Source: Oscillatoriales cyanobacterium PMM_0019 (GTDB lineage Bacteria; Cyanobacteriota; Cyanobacteriia; Cyanobacteriales; CASBRB01). Taken from it: DNA of 43,968 nt. The notes beneath the pieces are model-generated. The model worked only from the letters and a program-made list of their open reading frames with translations. It was not told the DNA's origin and made no database searches. Every line of letters starts with the position of its first letter. Positions within the stretch are counted from its first letter, which is position 1. The DNA lies in assembly GCA_949127975.1 (NCBI GenBank), contig CASBRB010000072.1, positions 1-43,968 of the forward strand. The letters are read 5' to 3'. Made by a program: the position numbers and the translations under genes. Below are positions 1 to 9,057 of this stretch, one piece after another.

Positions 1-222
1 CCAATATTAGTTTGCCCTGAAACGTCGGGCTGAGAATTGCTGTTCACAGGTTTCCTCTTTTATTAATCTACCGAAAAATGGGGGAGTATCAGGGGGTAAT
101 CTTTAAGCCAGTTTAAGTATGGGGATGAAAGATTACTCCCGAATCATACAACAAAATCGGCGATCGCACTAAGAAAAATTATAGCCAGTAGGGTGTGTTA
201 GCGTAGCGTAACGCACCGAAAA
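1..222. other. Non-coding flank downstream of the NRPS terminal gene
   Basis: No convincing gene is seen here. The stretch holds a HIP1 octamer at 160-167 and a small hairpin at about 192-217, whose arms GGTGTGTTA and TAACGCACC pair almost fully. This hairpin type is a common dispersed repeat in cyanobacterial genomes. It lies just past the stop codon of the minus-strand NRPS gene, so it could contribute to transcript 3'-end formation, but there is no T-run to support an intrinsic terminator. Confidence 0.5.
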
Positions 223-3200
223 TTAGCATATAGATCGCTCTCTGGGATTTAAGCAAAATTTCAGCTTCTCAGTGAGAATCTGGACATGGGGCTTTTTCAG
301 CATAGTTAGGTGATTACCAGGAATTAAATTAATTTCTACCCCACCTAGAGCTAGTTTATCCCAGCCCCGTGTAGGATCTTGATGGGTTGCGATCGCGGAG
401 CTAGTTTTAAACAGGGTAAGTCGGTTTGGGTAAATCTGTGGTACATAGCTGCGAACTGCTTTGGAGTTAGCTTGGTAAACACGCCACATTGGTGTAACTG
501 TTAGCTCATTTAAAATCCGCAGTTTTGCTTCTTGAGGCAGAAAATTATCTATTTTCGTCTGTCCGGAGATGGAGTTCCAGAGAAAATGGGTGCCGAGCGA
601 TCGCATCATATTCCTCAACTTAAGATCGATCGTCGCTAATTCTTCACTTGGGTGTCGATCGCTCACTGTCAGCAGATAAACATAATCAAATAGAAAAGAC
701 CATATATATCGTACTCCTGTAGTGGCAATAAACTTCAAACCATCCCAAAAAGAAGTCTGTTGAGCCGAAACTGGCGCATAAGTATCGAATATTGCCAGTA
801 GCGCCACTTCATGCCCCATTTGATGTAACTGTTGAGCCATTTCAAAAGCTACCAAACCTCCAAAAGACCAGCCGCCAATAAAATAAGGCCCTTCTGGCTG
901 CACCAACCTGAGCGCCTGAATATAGTAAGCAGCCATATCCTCGATCCGGTCTAACGGGGCTTCTTTACCGTCTAAACCCAGAGGTTGCAGCCCATAAAAC
1001 GGTTGGTCTGTTCCTAAATTATACGCCAATTCGTAATAAGGAAAAACTACACCAAAAATAGGATGAATGCAGAAAAAAGGAGGCTTTTTACCAGCAGGTT
1101 GAATTGCTACTAAGGGAGACCAAGGTAGAGCCTCTGTATCTGAAGATAGTTGTTTGGCTAACCCTTCTACCGTTGGATTTAAAAATAAAGTAGAGAGAGG
1201 TAACTGTTTTTGAAACTGCTTGTCTATTCGATCGATCAAGCGTACAGCCAGCAGAGAATTTCCTCCTAAGTCAAAAAAGTTGTCTTGAATCCCCACACGA
1301 TTGAGGTTAAGGACTTGAGCCCAAATTTCGGCAAGTGCAGACTCGGTTGGAGTACGAGGAGCAATATCAGGGCCACTATTCAAATTATCGGGTGCTGGAA
1401 GGGCACGGCGATTTACTTTCCCATTGGGGGTTAGCGGCAGAGCATCTAGCACTACAAAAGCTGACGGTATCGTGTACTCAGGCAGCTTTTCCTTCAAGAA
1501 AGAGCGCAACTGACTCGATTTAGCATTAGACACTACATAAGCTATCAAACGCTGGTTGCTATATACATCTTCTGTAGCAATTACCACTGCTTCTGTTACT
1601 GCTGGATGCTGCCTCAGCACTGCCTCAATTTCGCCTAACTCGATGCGGAAGCCGCGAATCTTTACTTGCTCGTCGATGCGCCCTAAAAATTCGATATTGC
1701 CATCAGATCGGTAACGCCCTAAGTCACCAGTGCGATAAAGGCGAGCGCCCTGTTGATGATTAAAAGGATGAGGTATAAACCTTTCAGCAGTAGTTGCGGG
1801 GCGGTTGAGGTAGCCCCGCGCCAGCCCCACACCGCCGAGGTACAACTCGCCCACAACACCAATGGGTACGGGTTGTAACTGGGCGTCTAATATATAAATT
1901 TCCGTGTTAGCAATTGGGCGACCGATGGGTATAATAGATTTAGCATTGTTAACCTGGTTAATTTCTGCTACAGTTGACCAAACAGTTGCTTCCGTTAACC
2001 CGTAAGCGTTGAAAAATCGGCGTCCACCAGCCCAGCGTTTGACAATATCTTGAGAACAGGGTTCTCCCGCACATATAATAGTCTGCAATGCGGGAAGTTC
2101 TGCGGTAGGTAAAATTGCCAGTACAGCAGGGGGGAGTGTAACGTTAGTAATGCCATTGTCCCGCAACAGTTGGATTAAAGCTTTTCCTGGCATAAGGGAT
2201 TCATTTTTGGCTACGTATAGTGTAGCTCCTGTTGCCAGTGCCATGACAATCTCAAAGATTGAGGCATCAAAACTCAAGGAAGCGAATTGCAGCACTCGGT
2301 TACTTGGCTGTAGGTTGAAAGTTTTCCTCTGGGCTTGCACCAAGTTGCACAGCCCTCGATGCGATATCGCAACACCTTTGGGTTTGCCTGTCGAGCCAGA
2401 TGTATATATAATATAAGCTAGGTTGTCAGGTAGTACGCTGCTATTGGGATTTTCTTGACTTTGCTGGGCATTCCCTGGCAGCTCGTTGTCAAAGAAAGCA
2501 CCATTTTTAACTCTGAGGATAACAAAATGCCTGTTGTCGTTCCCGAATTGCTCAACAAATTGCTGCTGAGTTAGCAATATAGATACCTGAGCATCCTCTA
2601 ACATGAAACTAAGACGCTCTTGAGGATAGGTGGGATCTAAGGGCAGATAAGCTCCACCTGCTTTGAGGATGCCCAACACTCCCACAATCATTTCTACAGA
2701 ACGTTCTACGCAGATACCAACTATACTTTCTGGCACTACCCCCAGTTGCTGTAGATAACCTGCTAGTTGGTTAGCCCTGATGTTCAATTCGCGGTAGGTT
2801 AACCGCTGAGTTTCAAAAACAACTGCTATGGCATCAGGCGAGTTTTTTACCTGAGTTTCAAATAGGTAGTGAATGCAATTCCCCAAGTTTTCCTGCTTGG
2901 TGTCATTCCAATCATATAATAATTGCTGCCGCTCTGGTATGGTTAAAATAGGTAATTCACATAAGGGTTGCTCTGGATTAGCCACTATGCCTTCTAGTAG
3001 GGTTTGAAAATGTCCTACCATCCGGGTAATTGTGGTATGGTGGAATAGATCGGTGCTGTAGATTACTTGTCCTTTAAGAGTTTCCCCTTCTGACCAAAAA
3101 TGGAACTCTAAATCTAACTTGGCACTGCCGTTGTCAACCTCTAAGAGACTTAAATTTAAGTCGGGTAACTCTAAAGCTGATATTGGAGTGTTTTGCAGAG

Positions 3201-4389
3201 AAAAACTAACTTGAAATAAGGGATTGCGGCTTAAGTCGCGCTCTGGATGCAGATCTTCTACTAATTTCTCAAAAGGTAAATCTTGGTGGGTATAAGCTCC
3301 TAAAACTACCTCTCGCACTCTGACTAAAAGTTCGCGAAACGTCGGGTTTCCTGATAAATCGCTGCGCAATACTAAGGTGTTGACAAAAAAGCCAATTAGC
3401 CCTTCAATCTCAAGGCGGTTACGGTTGGCGATCGGGACTCCGCAAACAATGTCGTCTTGTCCTGTATAATGGTATAATAAAGTTTGAAATCCTGTAAGCA
3501 GAGTGGTAAACAAGGTCACTCCCACTTGCCTGCTAAGCTCCTCTAGCCCTTGTTTTAGGGAGTGGGGTAGCTCTAGCAATTGTTTAGCTCCTTGGTAGGT
3601 GGGAACTGTAGGTCTAGGTTTGTCGGTAGGTAGATTTAGCACTGGCAGGTTGCCAAGTTGTTGCCGCCAATAAGCTAGCTGAGTTGACAGCACTTCTCCC
3701 TGTAACCATTGGCGCTGCCATTCGGTGAAGTCGGCGTATTGCAAGGGTAATTCTGGAAGGGGCGATAACTCTCCCTTGACAAAAGCTGTATATAATCCCC
3801 CCAGTTCCCGAACTAGCACCCCAATAGACCAACCATCAGCAATAATATGATGGAGATTCAGCAACAAGACATATTCTGCTGCATCGAGTTGTAGGATCGT
3901 CACTCTCAGTAATGGTGCCGTGGTGAGGGAGAAGGGGCGTTGGAATTCTTCTGTTATCAGCCTGCTGAGTTGTTTTTCCCTTTCAGTCGCCACCAGATGC
4001 TGTAGGTCGATCGCTGGTAGAGCTATAGTTAAGTGGGGTGCGATCGCTTGGATGAGGTCTTCACCCATAATAAAGCTAGTACGCAATATTTCATGACGAC
4101 GCACTATTTCGTTAAACGTCTGCTCTAGTGCAGCTAAGTTAAGCTTCCCTGTCAGACGAAGGGCACACCCGACATTGTAGAAAGGATTGCCCGGTGCCAA
4201 CTGGTGGAGAAACCACAACCGCTGCTGGGCAAACGATGCCGGAAAGACAAAAACCTCTGTTTCTTCATCACAACTAGCATTCATAGAAGGGGACGTTGAC
4301 GGGTGTAGGTTAAAGTCTACCGGAAAATGGGGGAGTTTCTCGTTCCCAGGCAGAGCCTGGGAACGCCGCTTTTGAGGCTCTGCCTCCAC
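223..4389 (-). CDS. NRPS terminal module, C-A-T-TE
   Basis: This 1388-residue peptide synthetase adds one amino acid and releases the product. Domains in order are condensation (about 47-480, HHIIADG at 180-186), adenylation (about 510-1000, YTSGSTGKPKG at 662-672), carrier (GGNS, pantetheine Ser1045) and type I thioesterase (about 1100-1380, GWSFGG with Ser1175, likely Asp1202 and His1360). Residues aligned by eye to the GrsA pocket read D708 A709 F712 T751 I772 A774 A795 V803 W804 K991. The DAxTIAAV pattern resembles Phe/Tyr-type codes, so an aromatic substrate is inferred with modest confidence. The 5' end is uncertain. The GTG at 4389 gives an N-terminus translated from a palindromic repeat, and the ATG at 4284 gives MNASCDEE, just before the conserved FAQQRLWF motif, and is more likely the ancestral start. 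No Shine-Dalgarno is seen at either. Its likely upstream partners lie 12 kb away. Confidence 0.93.
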   Translation of the reverse strand: MEAEPQKRRSQALPGNEKLPHFPVDFNLHPSTSPSMNASCDEETEVFVFPASFAQQRLWFLHQLAPGNPFYNVGCALRLTGKLNLAALEQTFNEIVRRHEILRTSFIMGEDLIQAIAPHLTIALPAIDLQHLVATEREKQLSRLITEEFQRPFSLTTAPLLRVTILQLDAAEYVLLLNLHHIIADGWSIGVLVRELGGLYTAFVKGELSPLPELPLQYADFTEWQRQWLQGEVLSTQLAYWRQQLGNLPVLNLPTDKPRPTVPTYQGAKQLLELPHSLKQGLEELSRQVGVTLFTTLLTGFQTLLYHYTGQDDIVCGVPIANRNRLEIEGLIGFFVNTLVLRSDLSGNPTFRELLVRVREVVLGAYTHQDLPFEKLVEDLHPERDLSRNPLFQVSFSLQNTPISALELPDLNLSLLEVDNGSAKLDLEFHFWSEGETLKGQVIYSTDLFHHTTITRMVGHFQTLLEGIVANPEQPLCELPILTIPERQQLLYDWNDTKQENLGNCIHYLFETQVKNSPDAIAVVFETQRLTYRELNIRANQLAGYLQQLGVVPESIVGICVERSVEMIVGVLGILKAGGAYLPLDPTYPQERLSFMLEDAQVSILLTQQQFVEQFGNDNRHFVILRVKNGAFFDNELPGNAQQSQENPNSSVLPDNLAYIIYTSGSTGKPKGVAISHRGLCNLVQAQRKTFNLQPSNRVLQFASLSFDASIFEIVMALATGATLYVAKNESLMPGKALIQLLRDNGITNVTLPPAVLAILPTAELPALQTIICAGEPCSQDIVKRWAGGRRFFNAYGLTEATVWSTVAEINQVNNAKSIIPIGRPIANTEIYILDAQLQPVPIGVVGELYLGGVGLARGYLNRPATTAERFIPHPFNHQQGARLYRTGDLGRYRSDGNIEFLGRIDEQVKIRGFRIELGEIEAVLRQHPAVTEAVVIATEDVYSNQRLIAYVVSNAKSSQLRSFLKEKLPEYTIPSAFVVLDALPLTPNGKVNRRALPAPDNLNSGPDIAPRTPTESALAEIWAQVLNLNRVGIQDNFFDLGGNSLLAVRLIDRIDKQFQKQLPLSTLFLNPTVEGLAKQLSSDTEALPWSPLVAIQPAGKKPPFFCIHPIFGVVFPYYELAYNLGTDQPFYGLQPLGLDGKEAPLDRIEDMAAYYIQALRLVQPEGPYFIGGWSFGGLVAFEMAQQLHQMGHEVALLAIFDTYAPVSAQQTSFWDGLKFIATTGVRYIWSFLFDYVYLLTVSDRHPSEELATIDLKLRNMMRSLGTHFLWNSISGQTKIDNFLPQEAKLRILNELTVTPMWRVYQANSKAVRSYVPQIYPNRLTLFKTSSAIATHQDPTRGWDKLALGGVEINLIPGNHLTMLKKPHVQILTEKLKFCLNPRERSIC
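4341..4365. repeat. Palindromic repeat, CGTTCCCAGG family
   Basis: This is a perfect inverted repeat, CGTTCCCAGG / CCTGGGAACG, with the 5-base loop CAGAG. Other copies lie at 4660-4688, 4834-4854, 21533-21554 and (half only) 43874-43894. If the GTG start at 4389 is used, this copy encodes the SQALPGNE part of the NRPS N-terminus. Confidence 0.85.
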
Positions 4390-4394
4390 CTAAA

Positions 4395-4485
4395 CAGGAC
4401 TTACGCATGCCTCTATATATAGCGGGTTCGTAGGGGCAATCCCCAAGTGGGTTGCCCCTATATATGCCAGTGTGCATAAGTCCTG
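4395..4485. mobile_element. Full-length 91-bp palindromic MITE-like element
   Basis: The element begins CAGGACTTACGCA and ends TGCATAAGTCCTG, so its termini are inverted repeats with one mismatch. The interior contains a GTAGGGGCAA...TTGCCCCTA stem. It starts 6 bases upstream of the GTG codon of the NRPS gene. It encodes no protein of its own, so movement would need a transposase supplied elsewhere. No clear target duplication is visible, because a second partial copy abuts the right end. Confidence 0.85.
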
Positions 4486-4540
4486 ATATAGCGGTTCGTA
4501 GGGGCAATCCCCAAGTGGGTTGCCCTTACATATGCCCAGT
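4486..4540. repeat. Partial copy of the MITE body
   Basis: This stretch repeats the interior of the element (ATATAGCGGTTCGTAGGGGC through CATATGCCCAGT) directly after the first copy and lacks both terminal repeats. The following bases (CTGCCTCCATCTAAA) resemble those preceding the first copy, so the array looks like a local tandem duplication. Confidence 0.7.
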
Positions 4541-4555
4541 CTGCCTCCATCTAAA

Positions 4556-4647
4556 CAGGACTTACGCACTGCCTATATATATAGCGGTTCGTAGGGGCAA
4601 TCCCCAAGTGGGTTGCCCTTACATATGCCCAGTGTGCGTAAGTCCTG
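4556..4647. mobile_element. Full-length MITE-like element, second copy
   Basis: This copy has the terminal repeats CAGGACTTACGCAC and GTGCGTAAGTCCTG and a body nearly identical to the copy at 4395-4485, with a few substitutions such as CCCTTACATATGCCC. It lies between the NRPS gene and the upstream kinase gene, in a 526-base repeat-filled gap (4390-4915) with no gene that I can support. Confidence 0.85.
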
Positions 4648-4659
4648 TTAGCCCTTTTT

Positions 4660-4688
4660 CTCGTTCCCAGGCTCTGCCTGGGAACGAG
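4660..4688. repeat. Palindromic repeat, CGTTCCCAGG family
   Basis: This is a perfect 12-base inverted repeat, CTCGTTCCCAGG / CCTGGGAACGAG, around the loop CTCTG. The loop is the reverse complement of the CAGAG loop in the 4341 copy, so the two copies are in opposite orientation. Confidence 0.85.
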
Positions 4689-4713
4689 GGCTTTGAGCCC
4701 AGGCTCCAATCTT

Positions 4714-4752
4714 CTCGTTTCTCGTTCCATCGCTCGTTTCTCGTTCCATCGC
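4714..4752. repeat. Short tandem direct repeat
   Basis: CGTTTCTCGTTCCATCGCT occurs twice in direct succession. The unit shares its CTCGTTCC portion with the neighbouring palindromic family, so it may be a degraded derivative of that family. Confidence 0.7.
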
Positions 4753-4833
4753 TAAAGGAGGGAATGAGTTTGAACACCGATTGCTCCCGTGGTGGTATTC
4801 CCGACTGGTGGAGGCAGAGCCTCCTTTCCAGCA

Positions 4834-4854
4834 TTCCCAGGCAGAGCCTGGGAA
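4834..4854. repeat. Palindromic repeat, CGTTCCCAGG family
   Basis: The arms are TTCCCAGG and CCTGGGAA around CAGAG. A related GGCAGAGCCTCC tract precedes it at 4812-4824, matching the tract that encodes the first NRPS codons at 4370-4389. Confidence 0.75.
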
Positions 4855-4878
4855 CGAGAAATAAGAACACCGATTGCA

Positions 4879-4915
4879 GGGCTACCCTACATATGCCCAG
4901 TGTGCGTAAGTCCTG
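4879..4915. repeat. Right-end fragment of the MITE
   Basis: The bases from CTACCCTACATATGCCCAGT through GTGCGTAAGTCCTG match the right end of the element. The terminal CCTG (ending at 4915) abuts the TAA stop codon of the kinase gene (4916-4918), so the insertion lies exactly at the 3' end of that gene. Confidence 0.75.
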
Positions 4916-6136
4916 TTAGCCCATTTTTCTCTCAGCAACCTTAGGCAAAATAATTGTAAAAACACTTCCCTTACCGACTTCACTTGTAACCGCAATCTCC
5001 CCTCTGAAAATTTTTAATAGTTCGCGAGATATATAAAGTCCTAGCCCTGTTCCTGCGGGTTCACCGGCTTCTTTTTCCTCACCTTTGGCTGGCTTTGAAG
5101 TGTAGAAAGGGTCAAAAAGGTTTGAAATATTATCGGGTGCTATTCCACACCCTGTATCTTTAACATCTATGTATATGCTCGTTTCATCTTGTCTGGTAAC
5201 AATAGTCACTTCTTTTTCGCTCATGTTCCACATAGCATCAATAGCATTATTTATTAAATTATGAAATACCTGGGTAATGTGAGTATAAATCAAAGAAATG
5301 CTTGGTATTTTATTGTCATAAAAATATTTTTTTTGGATTTTATGCTTAAAATCTAAGTTAGACATTAATAATTGAATTTCATTTTGCACAATATCATTGA
5401 CGTTGAGCAATTTTAAGTCTAAATTTTGGCTCCTGCGATTATTAATTAGCAAATTATCCATTATCTTCTGGATTTGGAGAGTGGCAATTTTAATATATTT
5501 ACTTAACTCTAAAATTTCTTCTTCATTAATTGTTGTTGCTTGCGAATTAATTAAATCGTTAGACAGCAAAATTGTTTGCAGAGGATTCTTGATATTATGA
5601 ACTATCCCTTGAGTTAAGCGACCTAATAAAGCCGCTCTTTCTTGTTCAATCAGTTGTTTTGTTTTTTCTTCAACGATATTTTCAAGATTTTGATTGATGT
5701 CTTTCAGGGCTTCATTTTGCTCGATAAGTTTTGAATGCAAACTCTGGATAGTCAGTTGATTCTGTACGCGAACCAAAACTTCTTCAATTTGAAACGGCTT
5801 TGTAATGTAGTCACTGCCACCGGCGCAAAAAGCTTTTACTTTGTCCAATGCTTCGTCGAGAGCGCTGATAAAAATAATCGGCACTTTACGAGTCCTCTCA
5901 TCCGCTTTCAGATGCTGGCAAACTTCATAGCCATCCATCTCTGGCATCATAATGTCGAGTAAAATCACATCTGGTACCAGGGCTTGACACGCAGTCAAAG
6001 CCATCTCCCCGTTCAAGGCTTTGCGAACTTTATATCCCTGCTCTGTCAGCATTGTGGATAAGACGCGAAGGTTGGCTGGGGTATTATCGACGATTAGAAT
6101 ATCTTTTTTGTAGAAGTCAACCTGAGCGGTGTTCAT
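4916..6136 (-). CDS. Response regulator-histidine kinase hybrid (REC-HK)
   Basis: This is a 406-residue cytosolic two-component protein. An N-terminal receiver (about 11-128) has phospho-acceptor Asp61 in LLDIMMPEMDGYEV and the Lys of ITKPF. A predicted coiled coil follows (about 135-170), then a histidine kinase core with His180 in IVHNIKNPL, an N box at NLINNAID (Asn297), a DTGCGIAP box, an F box at LFDPFYTSK and GTGLGLYIS. There is no output DNA-binding domain and no membrane segment, so it probably takes phosphoryl groups on its receiver and passes signal through its kinase core. It follows the CHASE2 hybrid kinase gene by 95 bases on the same strand, so the two may form one relay (inference). 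The last residues (VAERKMG) and stop abut a MITE end. A diverged copy of its 3' end occurs at 24537-24630. Confidence 0.9.
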   Translation of the reverse strand: MNTAQVDFYKKDILIVDNTPANLRVLSTMLTEQGYKVRKALNGEMALTACQALVPDVILLDIMMPEMDGYEVCQHLKADERTRKVPIIFISALDEALDKVKAFCAGGSDYITKPFQIEEVLVRVQNQLTIQSLHSKLIEQNEALKDINQNLENIVEEKTKQLIEQERAALLGRLTQGIVHNIKNPLQTILLSNDLINSQATTINEEEILELSKYIKIATLQIQKIMDNLLINNRRSQNLDLKLLNVNDIVQNEIQLLMSNLDFKHKIQKKYFYDNKIPSISLIYTHITQVFHNLINNAIDAMWNMSEKEVTIVTRQDETSIYIDVKDTGCGIAPDNISNLFDPFYTSKPAKGEEKEAGEPAGTGLGLYISRELLKIFRGEIAVTSEVGKGSVFTIILPKVAERKMG

Positions 6137-6231
6137 TGAGTCTAGCTCTCCATTCCCCTTGCCTTGGGGGAAAATTTGTTATCATCAACAATTAAAATGC
6201 TTGATTTTAAATACATCAGCTTGGTGGCTAT

Positions 6232-9054
6232 TCATTCTAAAGTTGCTTGAGTTAAGTTAATTATTTTATCAAACCGAAAGTTATTAGTACAATCAGCTAG
6301 GGTTTGGCTTAGATTTGCCTTGTCTTTAGGGATTTGTTCCAGCAACTGAAAAATTACATCGTCGCTACCTTCAGCCGCAGCGTGGTGTAATTGTAACACC
6401 CAATCAGTCGGCATTACAGCTAAAGCTGCTGGAGTCAAATCTTCCACCGCAACCGCTTCTGGTGATGGAGCCCAGAAGGCTACTTTTTCATAAAGATAAC
6501 GCACCCCCAAATATTTCGCCATTTTTTCAAAAATCTCTTCCTCTTTGAAAGGCTTACGCACGAAGTCATCGCAGCCTGCTGACAAGGCTGTTAAGCGTTC
6601 TTCTTCTAAAACACTAGCACTCAGGGCAATAATTACAGTATTTTGACTGGTTTCAATGGGGATTTGGGTGGAGGAAAAATTTTCTTCTCCCGGTTTACCT
6701 ATATCTCTTTCTCTGGCTTTAATTTCCTTGCTACACTCATACCCATCCATGACTGGCATCTGCAAATCCATCCAGATAAACTGTGGCTTCCAACTCGCCC
6801 ACAGAGCTAACGCTTCTCGACCATTTTCAGCCTCACGGATCTCTAAACCCTTCATTGCCAGTAATTTGACTAACAGTTCGCGGTTTTCCCATCGGTCATC
6901 AACCACCAGGATACGATATATAGGTTGGTTTGGTTCCAAACCAATGACTCGCTTGGGTGGCTGTTTACTGTGAATATTAGCTGTCTCAGCAAGTTCGCTC
7001 TGGATATCAAATTTTAAAATAGTTTTTTCACCTAAAACACTGCTAGCGGTAATGTCTCCCCCCATTAGTTGCACAAATTTTCGGCTAATCGGTAAACCTA
7101 AACCCGTTCCTTGCTGAGATTTCCTACCTGTTTCGGTTTGAACAAAGGCTTGAAATAAACTGTCAATTTCTGCTGGTGCAATCCCAGGGCCAGTGTCTTC
7201 GACTTCAAACCAAAGATGGATAGTAGGATATTTTTCGATTTTACTGACTAACTCTGATATACTACCTGGCGAAACTCGCAACGCGATCGTACCAGTTTCA
7301 GTAAATTTTATCGAGTTACCGATTAAGTTAATTAATACCTGACTTAATTTATTTTCGTCCGTTTTCACGTATTGGGGAACTTCTGGGGCGCGGTAAAATA
7401 ACAGCTTTAATCCTTTGGATTCGGCTTTGAGTTGCAACATCTCTTGCAGATTATCCAGCATGTGATAAAGGTCAAAGCTATTCTCATTTAAAACTATCCT
7501 ACCCGCTTCAATTTTAGACATTTCCAATACGTCATTAATCAATGTCAGTAAATGTTCGCCACTGTTACTAATAATTCCCAGATATTTCTGGTGTTCCTGT
7601 TTCAGGGATCTGTCGCGGTTCATAACTTGTGTAAAACCCAGGATCGCATTCAGTGGAGTTCTCAATTCGTGGCTCATTCTTGCCAGAAATTCACTTTTAG
7701 CATGGTTAGCCACTTCGGCTGCCTCTTTAGCCTTTTGCAAGGCGGTTTCGGCTGCCATACGTACTCTAATTTCCTGCTGTAATTCTTGGGTTCGTTCTGC
7801 TACTTTCACCTCCAAGGTGAGAGAATACTCCTCTAGTCGCTGGTTAGAGAGTTTCAATTTCTCCCACAAAAGATACCCGTTGCTGATAATCGCAGACCCC
7901 ACCAGTGCTAAGAGCGGTGACACTACAATAATCCACCAGCCTCCTAGAAACAACAGATAGGCACTGCCAAATATAACACTGCTTGTCAATATAAAGCTGA
8001 GGATTTTCCTCATGGACGATCGCAAGAAACGCCCCAGTATAGTGCCAATTCCAGACCACACCAAAATCCATAACCATTGGAGAGGTTCGGGACAGGGTTT
8101 GAGCAGGGGTCGCCCATCTAGAGCAGCACTCAAGATTTGACTGGCTGCATTAGCATGAATTTGAACCCCAGGCATTGTAGAGCCAGGGTTTTGGCTAAAG
8201 GGTGTATAGAATAAGTCTTTAGAACTTTGAGCAGTTGAGCCAATCAGGACTATTTTACCCCGGAAAAAATTTTTAGAGACTCTACCTGCTAGTACATTGG
8301 TGATCGAAACTGTAGGAAAGCCGTCTCTGAATTTGCGGAAGTTAGCTAATATTTGGTAGCCCCCTGTATCTGCACCGACATACCCTCCCTGGTTGGCACT
8401 CAAAGGAACGAATTTAGCCCGACCTAGCTGAAGTTGACCCGATTCGGCATTAATTTGTTTAAGAGTAATGCCTCGGGCATCCAAATAGGTTAGAGCCAGC
8501 TTTGCACCCAGACTCATTACTACTTGACCCTGGGGATCTTTGAGACTCAGCAGACTCCGACGAATTTTGCCATCTGCATCCACTACTAGATCGATCGCAG
8601 CCACCTGACCTAATTCACTGAGCTTTGGAGGTGGAGCGACAGGAGGATTGTCAATATTACCAACAACTTTCTCGACTCCGATCGCGTTTGGGGTTGAGGC
8701 AAAGACCTCGATCAGTTTAGAATTACCCGGTGGTACTGGTAGATTGCGGTAGAGATCTAACCCAATTACTGTGGGTTGTTGTTGCTTAATTTTCTCAAGC
8801 AATTGTGCCAGAAGCTCGTCTGACAGGGGCCAACGTCCTAATTGGGAAATATCAGACTCACCAATGGCAACAATCGCAATTCGAGACTCAGTTGACTCGA
8901 AAGGGCGCAGACGAAAAAATTGATCGAGCGCAGCCCATTCCAGTAGCTGTAGTACACCGATAGATTTCACGGCAATGACTACTGCGCTGATACAGAACAT
9001 CATTCCCCATATTTTCCAACCCTGCTTAATTTGCTGTCTTAGCTTTGCCTGCAT
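6232..9054 (-). CDS. CHASE2-domain hybrid histidine kinase
   Basis: This 940-residue membrane sensor kinase opens with a transmembrane segment (about 15-35) and a long CHASE2 sensor (about 38-315, with AIGESDISQLGRWP and LDLYRNLPVPPG), which should be extracytoplasmic. Two or three transmembrane helices follow (about 325-398). A coiled coil (405-450) leads to the kinase core with His462 in MSHELRTPLNAI, an N box at LINLIGNSIKFT, DTGPGIAP and QGTGLGLPIS. A receiver follows with Asp763 in WMDLQMPVMDGYE and Lys in VRKPF. The C-terminal about 75 residues are helical and unassigned. The gene starts 3 bases after the DUF928 gene, which strongly suggests an operon with the CHAT gene. The CHASE2 ligand is unknown. 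Confidence 0.92.
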   Translation of the reverse strand: MQAKLRQQIKQGWKIWGMMFCISAVVIAVKSIGVLQLLEWAALDQFFRLRPFESTESRIAIVAIGESDISQLGRWPLSDELLAQLLEKIKQQQPTVIGLDLYRNLPVPPGNSKLIEVFASTPNAIGVEKVVGNIDNPPVAPPPKLSELGQVAAIDLVVDADGKIRRSLLSLKDPQGQVVMSLGAKLALTYLDARGITLKQINAESGQLQLGRAKFVPLSANQGGYVGADTGGYQILANFRKFRDGFPTVSITNVLAGRVSKNFFRGKIVLIGSTAQSSKDLFYTPFSQNPGSTMPGVQIHANAASQILSAALDGRPLLKPCPEPLQWLWILVWSGIGTILGRFLRSSMRKILSFILTSSVIFGSAYLLFLGGWWIIVVSPLLALVGSAIISNGYLLWEKLKLSNQRLEEYSLTLEVKVAERTQELQQEIRVRMAAETALQKAKEAAEVANHAKSEFLARMSHELRTPLNAILGFTQVMNRDRSLKQEHQKYLGIISNSGEHLLTLINDVLEMSKIEAGRIVLNENSFDLYHMLDNLQEMLQLKAESKGLKLLFYRAPEVPQYVKTDENKLSQVLINLIGNSIKFTETGTIALRVSPGSISELVSKIEKYPTIHLWFEVEDTGPGIAPAEIDSLFQAFVQTETGRKSQQGTGLGLPISRKFVQLMGGDITASSVLGEKTILKFDIQSELAETANIHSKQPPKRVIGLEPNQPIYRILVVDDRWENRELLVKLLAMKGLEIREAENGREALALWASWKPQFIWMDLQMPVMDGYECSKEIKARERDIGKPGEENFSSTQIPIETSQNTVIIALSASVLEEERLTALSAGCDDFVRKPFKEEEIFEKMAKYLGVRYLYEKVAFWAPSPEAVAVEDLTPAALAVMPTDWVLQLHHAAAEGSDDVIFQLLEQIPKDKANLSQTLADCTNNFRFDKIINLTQATLE

Positions 9055-9057
9055 GAA

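Noticed and set aside
4452-4919. A 155-residue plus-strand frame in the NRPS-kinase gap
   Set aside because: Its translation is only the MITE and palindromic repeats (repeated GNPQVGCPY and YICPVC), with no family resemblance and no start signal.
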